This document shows positions 7,163-11,958 of a stretch of 11,958 nt of DNA, piece by piece. The stretch is from Geminicoccaceae bacterium (GTDB lineage Bacteria > Pseudomonadota > Alphaproteobacteria > Geminicoccales > Geminicoccaceae). The DNA is taken from positions 1 to 11,958 of the forward strand of contig JAGREZ010000271.1 of the NCBI GenBank assembly GCA_020446285.1. Reading direction: 5' to 3'. The notes under the pieces were generated by a model. That model searched no databases. It had not been told where the DNA came from and saw nothing but the letters and a program-made list of their open reading frames with translations. Each line of letters opens with the position of its first letter. Position 1 is the first letter of the stretch. The position numbers and the translations under genes were made by a program.

Positions 7163-8959
7163 GTGAGCAGTGATGCCATAGCCGACAATCTCGTGAAGAC
7201 CTTTCACAATGTCGTGGCCAATGAGGGAGACCGCCCCTTTCTGTGGGCGAAGAAGGACGGCGCCTATGCGTCGATGTCATGGAACGAGGTCGCCCGCGAC
7301 GTTTCGGTGATCGCCAATGCGCTCTATGCGCTCGGGCTGGAAAAAGATGATCGCGTTCTGCTGGTTTCGGAAAACCGGCCGGAATGGTTCATTTCCGATG
7401 TGGCCGTGCTCAAGGCCGGCGGGATCACGGTTCCGGCCTACACCACCAACACGGTCGACGGACATTCGTTCCTTCTCGAACATAGTGGTGCCGTCATCGC
7501 GATCTGCTCGAGCAGATCGCTCGCCAACCGCCTGATACCGGCCATCGAGCGAACCGGTGGACTGAAGGCGTTGCTGTTCCTCGACGAGATAGAGGATCGC
7601 CCGCGGCTTGAAATTCCCGTCCTGACCTGGCGGGAAACACTCGAACTCGGGCGTGACAGCCGTTCGATCGACAGGAGCGATGAACTGGGCAAGGATGATC
7701 TCGCCTGTTTCATTTATACCTCCGGAACAGGTGGGCAACCCAAGGGTGTTATGCTCAGCCATGGCAACATTCTCGCCAATGTCCGCGGAGCGCGGGAGCT
7801 TTTGAAACTGGTCCATGTCGGCGAACAGGATGTCTTCCTGAGCTTCCTGCCGCTGTCCCATTCCTACGAACATACAGCGGGCCAGTTCTTCCCGATGTCG
7901 GTTGGCGCGCAGATCTATTACGCGGAGGGTGTGGAGGCGCTCTCGGGCAATCTCGTCGAGGCACGCCCGACGGTCCTTCCATGCGTTCCACGGCTTTATG
8001 AAGTTCTCCGGGCGCGGATCATGGCCGGCGTCAAGCGCGAGGGGGGCATGAAGGCGAAACTGTTCAACATGGCCCTCGAGCTCGGCAAGCAGAATTACGA
8101 GACCGGCGGGCGGCTTTCGCCTGGAAAGTTCATCCTCCATCGAGTACTCGACCGGATCGTCCGAAAGAAGGTGCGGGAGCGTTTCGGCGGCCGCCTCAAG
8201 GCCATGGTTTCGGGTGGCGCGCCGCTGAATTTCGAAGTGGGTCTGTTCTTTCAGGCGCTCGGCCTGCCGGTACTCCAGGGATACGGCCAGACCGAAGCCT
8301 CGCCCGTCATCAGCGCCAACGTACCGGGACGGGCGAGCATCGAGACCGTGGGGCCTCCGCTTGCCGGCGTCGAAGTACGGATTGCCGACGATGGCGAAAT
8401 CCTCGTGCGCGGCGAGAACGTGATGAAGGGCTACTGGCGCGACGATGAGGCGACGGCTGCCACCATCATCGATGGCTGGCTGCATACCGGCGACATCGGA
8501 GATATCGACTTGCACGGACGGTTGCGGATCACCGACCGCAAGAAGGACATCATCGTCAATTCCGGTGGCGACAACATTTCGCCACAAAGGGTCGAAGGCA
8601 TCGTCATGCTCGAACCCGAGATCGGGCAGATCCTCGTCTATGGCGACAAGCGTCCCTATCTCGTCGCACTCGTCGTCGCGGATCGGGAAATCTCCCATGC
8701 CTTCGCGCGCCAGCACGGGCTCGAGAACGATCCGGCAATTCTGCGGGAATATCCGGAATTCAGGGACATGGTTGCACTGGCCATGAAGCGGGCCAACGCA
8801 AATCTCTCAACGATCGAACGGATCCGCCGTTACCATCTGATGCATGAGCCCTTCACCGTCGACAACGGAATGATGACACCAACACTGAAGCTGAGGCGTC
8901 CGATCATCATCGAGCGTTTGTCGGAAACCATTGAAGATCTGTATAAAAGCGGAAAATGA
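7163..8959 (+). CDS. Long-chain fatty acid--CoA ligase (AMP-forming acyl-CoA synthetase)
   Basis: Activates fatty acids to acyl-CoA through an acyl-adenylate, feeding beta-oxidation or lipid synthesis. The 598-residue protein has the adenylation-family motifs in order: the P-loop YTSGTGGQPKG at 185-195, SFLPLSHSYEHTAGQF at 227-242, VSGGAPLNFEVGLFFQALGLPV around 349-370, GYGQTEASP at 373-381, GWLHTGD at 438-444, DRKKDIIVNSGGDNISP around 458-474, and the catalytic lysine K576 in TPTLKLRRP. This arrangement is that of the Faa1/FadD15-like long-chain synthetases rather than short-chain acetyl-CoA synthetases. No signal peptide is evident. I chose the GTG at 7163, with AAAGG at 7149-7153; the longer frame from 7064 lacks family resemblance in its first 33 residues and overlaps the pepF promoter. 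Chain-length preference cannot be read from the sequence. Confidence 0.93.
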   Translation: MSSDAIADNLVKTFHNVVANEGDRPFLWAKKDGAYASMSWNEVARDVSVIANALYALGLEKDDRVLLVSENRPEWFISDVAVLKAGGITVPAYTTNTVDGHSFLLEHSGAVIAICSSRSLANRLIPAIERTGGLKALLFLDEIEDRPRLEIPVLTWRETLELGRDSRSIDRSDELGKDDLACFIYTSGTGGQPKGVMLSHGNILANVRGARELLKLVHVGEQDVFLSFLPLSHSYEHTAGQFFPMSVGAQIYYAEGVEALSGNLVEARPTVLPCVPRLYEVLRARIMAGVKREGGMKAKLFNMALELGKQNYETGGRLSPGKFILHRVLDRIVRKKVRERFGGRLKAMVSGGAPLNFEVGLFFQALGLPVLQGYGQTEASPVISANVPGRASIETVGPPLAGVEVRIADDGEILVRGENVMKGYWRDDEATAATIIDGWLHTGDIGDIDLHGRLRITDRKKDIIVNSGGDNISPQRVEGIVMLEPEIGQILVYGDKRPYLVALVVADREISHAFARQHGLENDPAILREYPEFRDMVALAMKRANANLSTIERIRRYHLMHEPFTVDNGMMTPTLKLRRPIIIERLSETIEDLYKSGK

Positions 8960-8994
8960 GAAAATCGGGGCCATGTAATCGCACATGGCCCCGA
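8951..8994 (-). terminator. Terminator-like hairpin for the parB-side transcript, shared with the convergent gene
   Basis: TCGGGGCCATGT at 8965-8976 and its exact complement at 8983-8994 form a 12-bp stem with a 6-nt loop. Read on the minus strand it is followed by TTTTCTCATTTT, a broken T run, so it best terminates leftward transcription. On the plus strand, just after the synthetase stop, only AA follows, so termination of that gene would be weaker. The T tract overlaps the synthetase's last codons. Confidence 0.7.
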
Positions 8995-9193
8995 AACGTT
9001 GGAGTGCTTGCAGTTGGTCGAATGTCGTCCTCTGGGCAGCGGGACGTCGGGCCGATCATCGTCTTCCATGGACCGTCATGGGCATTGACGGCGGGACCCT
9101 GGGGGGACAGACCGGTGAAAGAGTTCTTTCCTTGTTTCACCCTGAGGCGATATCGACACAATATCTGGCCAATGTCAACTGAAATAGCACAAT
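8960..9193. other. Non-coding gap between the acyl-CoA synthetase and parB, rich in hairpins
   Basis: No open frame here resembles a known protein. On the minus strand there is a perfect TTGACA at 9178-9173, with GATATC as a weak -10 eighteen bases on. Downstream lie GGTGAAA/TTTCACC (9114-9120 with 9135-9141), CCGTCA/TGACGG (9073-9078 with 9086-9091), the competing CCATG/CATGG (9066-9070 with 9077-9081), and the terminator-like hairpin at 8965-8994. This could be the parB 3' UTR or a separate small RNA. Confidence 0.45.
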
Positions 9194-10087
9194 CTATTGA
9201 TTGGTCACTTCAGGCGCGAGACGTGAAATGACATGGTCCAGCTGCGCTCCCGTCCTGTAGTGAATGACCAGCGTGCCGCCACGCTTCTTCGCCCGGATGT
9301 CAACCTTCAGACCGAGCCGGTCAGCCAGGTACTTTTCGGCAGCCTGGACATTCGGATCGGCCGGCACCGGATCGGGTTTCGTGCGCACCTCGGCTGCATC
9401 GGGCTTGCGCTTCGCCAGTTCCTCGGTTTCACGGACCGTGAGCTCCTTCTCCACCACGATCCGCGCAAGTGTCAGCGCATCCTCGCTCGTAACCAGGGCA
9501 CGGGCGTGGCCGGCACTGAGACGACCATCCTCCACCATTTTCCGCACCTCCGGCGGGAGCTTGAGCAGACGCAGGGTATTGGCAATATGACTGCGGCTCT
9601 TGCTCAACGCCGCGCCTAGTTCCTCCTGCGTATGGCCGAACTCATCGAGAAGCTTCTGAAAGGCGATCGCTTCTTCGATCGGCGACAGGTCCTCTCGCTG
9701 AAGATTCTCGATCAGGGCAATTTCGAGGACCGCCCGGTCATCGAGGGTTCGCACGATTGCCGGTACTTCGTGAAGTCCGGCAATCTGGGATGCTCGCCAG
9801 CGTCGTTCACCCGCAATGATCTCATAGCCGGGGACGGCCCCGTCGGTGGGTCGAACGACAAGCGGCTGCAGGATGCCCTTCGATCGAATCGAATCCGCCA
9901 GTGCGTGCAGTTCCTCTTCATCGAAATGTCGCCGCGGCTGAAAAGGGGATGCACGCAGGAATTCGATGGGAACAGTCTGCAACTGCCCATCCCTTCCCGA
10001 TTGCGAGGAATGATCGTCAGCACCGAGTAGAGCCGAGAGCCCCATTCCCAGTCCCCGCTTCTTCTGGCTTCCCGTCTCACTGATCAT
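9194..10087 (-). CDS. parB: Chromosome partitioning protein ParB
   Basis: ParB binds parS, uses CTP to close into a sliding clamp and spreads along DNA, and drives origin segregation with ParA. The 297-residue protein shows the N-terminal ParA-interacting motif KKRGLGMGLSALLG at 9-22; the ParB/Spo0J N-domain with SPFQPRRHFDEEEL near 47-60; the CTP-binding box GERRWRA at 93-99; ENLQRE at 127-132; a helix-turn-helix near 152-177 (HTQEELGAALSKSRSHIAN) that recognises parS; a linker rich in Pro, Lys and Asp; and the C-terminal dimerisation domain from about 247. The ATG overlaps the parA stop (ATGA), with AGGGGA a few bases upstream. The length, N-terminal motif and gene order indicate the chromosomal rather than a plasmid ParB. 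Confidence 0.97.
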   Translation of the reverse strand: MISETGSQKKRGLGMGLSALLGADDHSSQSGRDGQLQTVPIEFLRASPFQPRRHFDEEELHALADSIRSKGILQPLVVRPTDGAVPGYEIIAGERRWRASQIAGLHEVPAIVRTLDDRAVLEIALIENLQREDLSPIEEAIAFQKLLDEFGHTQEELGAALSKSRSHIANTLRLLKLPPEVRKMVEDGRLSAGHARALVTSEDALTLARIVVEKELTVRETEELAKRKPDAAEVRTKPDPVPADPNVQAAEKYLADRLGLKVDIRAKKRGGTLVIHYRTGAQLDHVISRLAPEVTNQ

Positions 10088-10902
10088 GCTGCATTCCCCT
10101 GACCGGCATTGCGTTCGCGCCGAAGCATCTCGCCGGCGAGATGCGCATAGGCACGAGCACCTTTCGATTTTACATCATATAACAGAACGGGCTTTCCGTG
10201 CGATGGAGCTTCGGAAATTCGCACGTTCCGCGGAATGATCGTGTTGAAGACACGATCACCCATGAAGCTGCGAACATCCGTCGCCACCTGCTCCGACAGA
10301 TTGTTCCGACCGTCATACATCGTCAGCACGATGCCCTGAATCCGAAGCATCGGATTGAGTGTCCCCCGAATTTTCTCGATGGTACGAATCAACATGCTCA
10401 GACCTTCAAGCGCGAAAAACTCGCATTGAAGAGGCACGAGCACGGCATGAGCCGAAGCAAGCGCATTGATCGTCAGGATACCGAGCGATGGCGGACAGTC
10501 GATCAGCACATCGTCATAAGGTTCAGGCAGGTTCGCAAGCGCGTCCTTCAGCCGGAAGTTGCGCCGTTCGACTGTTACGAGTTCGATCTCGGCAGCCGAC
10601 AGATCGACCGTCGAAGAGATGATATGGAGCCGCGGAACAGACGATTTCACGACAGCTTCCGCAAGGGTCGCCTGGCCGAGGAGCAATTGGTAGGAGGTCA
10701 GCCGCCGCTGCTCACGATTGATACCGAGCCCGGTACTGGCGTTTCCCTGCGGGTCGAGATCGATGAGAAGAACCTTGCGACCGGCTGCGGCGAGGGCGGT
10801 TGCCAGATTGATTGCAGTCGTCGTCTTGCCGACGCCACCCTTCTGGTTGGCGATCGCAAGGATACGTCCTCGTCTGTTCATCGAAAACGGTTCACTGGAC
10901 AC
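10084..10902 (-). CDS. parA: Chromosome partitioning ATPase ParA
   Basis: ParA is a Walker-type ATPase that binds DNA when ATP-loaded and moves ParB-parS complexes. The 272-residue protein has the deviant Walker A motif KGGVGKTT at 21-28 with signature lysine K21 and catalytic-loop K26, the A' motif LLIDLDPQGNAS around 45-56, and Walker B VLIDCPP with Asp135. Length and motifs are those of the small chromosomal ParA/Soj without an N-terminal DNA-binding domain. The start is drawn at the GTG at 10902, preceded by GAGGT at 10908-10912 with five bases of spacing and overlapping the rsmG end by 11 nt. An internal ATG at 10881 would give 265 residues but has a poor ribosome-binding site. parB follows with a 4-nt overlap. 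Confidence 0.97.
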   Translation of the reverse strand: MSSEPFSMNRRGRILAIANQKGGVGKTTTAINLATALAAAGRKVLLIDLDPQGNASTGLGINREQRRLTSYQLLLGQATLAEAVVKSSVPRLHIISSTVDLSAAEIELVTVERRNFRLKDALANLPEPYDDVLIDCPPSLGILTINALASAHAVLVPLQCEFFALEGLSMLIRTIEKIRGTLNPMLRIQGIVLTMYDGRNNLSEQVATDVRSFMGDRVFNTIIPRNVRISEAPSHGKPVLLYDVKSKGARAYAHLAGEMLRRERNAGQGNAA

Positions 10903-11509
10903 GGCTGACCTCGTCGAGTTTCAGAATTTTTCCGGAATCACTCGTAGCGCTGGGAAACACCGATATTCGCATGTTCCAGAAACGACGTGCATCTTCGATC
11001 TCCCGGCTGAAATCGCGACCCTTGAGAAAGAGGCAGATCCCGCCGGGTTCGAGAAGCGGTTCCGCGTAGGCAACAAGCTTTTCCAGAGGTGCCAGCGCTC
11101 GCGCGGTAATCACCTTTCCCTGCAATCGCTGGCCTTCGATCCGCTCGGCGATGACCGTGACTCCGGTGCAATCGAGATGTCTGGCTGCTTCTCTCAGAAA
11201 TGAGGCCTTTCGACGGTCCGATTCGATCAGGATCACTTCTGGTTGTCCAAGAATAGCAAGGACCAATCCCGGAAAGCCAGCACCACTTCCAAGGTCGATC
11301 AATCGAGCTGCGTCTTGCGGCAAATGTGCTACGAGCTGGGCACTGTCCAGAATATGCCGGTTCCAGATGTCATCCCGTGTAGCAGGACCGATCAAATTGA
11401 TTTTTCGCTGCCATTTTTGCAGGACAGCAACATAGGCGCCAAGACGTTCGATTGTTTCACGTGAAACACCGAGTCTGGCGACAACAGATTCAGCCGGATC
11501 GTCAGACAT
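10892..11509 (-). CDS. rsmG: 16S rRNA (guanine527-N7)-methyltransferase RsmG
   Basis: RsmG (GidB) uses S-adenosylmethionine to methylate G527 in the 530 loop of 16S rRNA. The 205-residue protein has the family N-terminus VSRETIERLGAYVAVLQKWQ, then NLIGPATRDDIWNRHILDS near 38-56, the SAM-binding motif LIDLGSGAGFPGLVLAI at 70-86, the acidic residue of IESDRRKASFLREA near 95-108, and ITARALAPLEKL near 134-145. The C-terminus is FLKGRDFSREIEDARRFW and a beta-strand tail. It overlaps mnmG by 8 nt at its start and parA by 11 nt at its end, so translation is probably coupled along the run. Codons 14-19 also encode a perfect parS site. Confidence 0.97.
   Translation of the reverse strand: MSDDPAESVVARLGVSRETIERLGAYVAVLQKWQRKINLIGPATRDDIWNRHILDSAQLVAHLPQDAARLIDLGSGAGFPGLVLAILGQPEVILIESDRRKASFLREAARHLDCTGVTVIAERIEGQRLQGKVITARALAPLEKLVAYAEPLLEPGGICLFLKGRDFSREIEDARRFWNMRISVFPSATSDSGKILKLDEVSRVQ
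11453..11468. promoter_or_regulatory. parS centromere site inside rsmG
   Basis: TGTTTCACGTGAAACA is a perfect 16-bp palindrome and equals the well-known bacterial parS consensus bound by ParB. It falls in rsmG, where the same bases encode the end of Gly14 and then Val-Ser-Arg-Glu-Thr (15-19). It is about 550 nt before the parA start, consistent with the origin-proximal parS cluster of bacteria with this gene order. I found no second complete copy in the window. Confidence 0.95.
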
Positions 11510-11958
11510 CCGAAACCCGCAGTGTGTGCCGAAGCAGCAGCCCGAGACCCGCAGGCGTCATCCCCGGAAGGCGGCTCGCCGCCGCATAGGTTCTGGGCCG
11601 GTTCTGCATCAACACGTTTCGCAGCTCATTGCTCAATCCGTTGATCCTTTCAAAATCAAGGTCGACAGGAAAGGCCAGGGATGCGTCACGACGTATCTGT
11701 CGGATCTCGATCGTCTGCTGCCGGAGGTATCCCGAATAGCCCGCCTCGATTTCCAGCTCTTTTACCAAGGCGCAATCAATCCTCTCAAGTTCTGGCCAGA
11801 TCTCTTGGATCTTTCCGAACGACACATCCTTTAAGCCCAGTAGCTCGAACGCGGATCGCTTGCGACCATCCTCCCTGACTGAAATTCCACGCATACCGGC
11901 CTCGGTTGGCGATATGGTCCTCGCGTCGAGGATCATGCGCGCGTCGTTCCAGGCCTCC
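11502..11958 (-). CDS. mnmG: tRNA uridine-5-carboxymethylaminomethyl modification enzyme MnmG (N-terminal part beyond the window)
   Basis: MnmG (GidA) works with MnmE to install the carboxymethylaminomethyl group on the wobble uridine of certain tRNAs. Only about 151 C-terminal residues of a protein normally near 620 are present; the FAD domain lies beyond the window. The frame is open to the last base, so the ATG at 11936 is internal. Recognisable parts are RRSAFELLG-type helices (KRSAFELLGLKDVSF), ELEIEAGYSGYLRQQTIEI, which is the C-terminal helical domain that meets MnmE and tRNA, and the family signature INGLSNELRNVL, then AAASRLPGMTPAGLGLLL. It overlaps rsmG by 8 nt. Identity is clear despite truncation. 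Confidence 0.95.
   Translation of the reverse strand, partial: EAWNDARMILDARTISPTEAGMRGISVREDGRKRSAFELLGLKDVSFGKIQEIWPELERIDCALVKELEIEAGYSGYLRQQTIEIRQIRRDASLAFPVDLDFERINGLSNELRNVLMQNRPRTYAAASRLPGMTPAGLGLLLRHTLRVSDV

Noticed and set aside
7277..8716. A 479-residue open frame on the minus strand inside the acyl-CoA synthetase
   Set aside because: It mirrors the codons of a gene with all adenylation motifs intact and shows no recognisable domain. Other long antisense frames (1099-2028, 1337-2146, 4372-5343) were rejected for the same reason.
8985..9182. A 65-residue plus-strand frame in the gap after the acyl-CoA synthetase
   Set aside because: No family resemblance, no convincing ribosome-binding site, and it begins inside the terminator hairpin.
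9429..9441. Palindrome TCACGG-A-CCGTGA in parB as a second parS
   Set aside because: It shares part of one parS half only, and the bases are explained by the ParB codons for Thr-Val-Arg-Glu-Thr.

Overview
The window is a dense, GC-rich bacterial chromosome segment that reads as an alphaproteobacterium. Three things support this: a COQ9-family gene (known mainly from alphaproteobacteria and mitochondria), an alphaproteobacterial-type ribosomal protein S21, and the order mnmG-rsmG-parA-parB with a parS site inside rsmG, a hallmark of the origin-proximal chromosome. I cannot name the genus. I see no insertion sequence, phage gene, CRISPR array, tRNA or rRNA, and no stretch of clearly foreign composition. 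This looks like a core, vertically inherited region rather than a genomic island, and I found no clear undescribed multi-gene system.

Layout. Positions 1-2134 (+) hold the end of flgG followed by flgA and flgH, the distal rod and P/L-ring part of a flagellar operon, packed with a 14-nt gap and a 4-nt overlap. Converging on it is a minus-strand pair, def (peptide deformylase, TTG start) and a COQ9-family gene, overlapping by 11 nt. Divergent from def is rpsU (+), which ends at a good intrinsic terminator. Converging on rpsU is a second minus-strand pair, pepF (M3 oligoendopeptidase) and an ABC1/UbiB/COQ8-like atypical kinase, overlapping by 4 nt. Divergent from pepF is a long-chain acyl-CoA synthetase (+). 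After a 234-nt non-coding gap with several hairpins, the minus-strand run mnmG-rsmG-parA-parB fills the rest, every junction overlapping.

How the genes relate. ParA, ParB and the parS palindrome form the chromosome partition system. RsmG and MnmG are the RNA-modification genes usually linked to it. The COQ9-like and ABC1/COQ8-like genes both belong to families tied to ubiquinone biosynthesis and lie on either side of rpsU. The acyl-CoA synthetase is lipid metabolism, and def and rpsU are translation functions.

Most worth a second look: the start codon of rpsU, where the Shine-Dalgarno sequence fits a rare AUC rather than any canonical codon; the dual-coding parS in rsmG; the hairpin-rich gap after parB, which could be a small RNA or long 3' UTR; and an alanine replacing the glycine of the KxGQ motif in the ABC1 protein.
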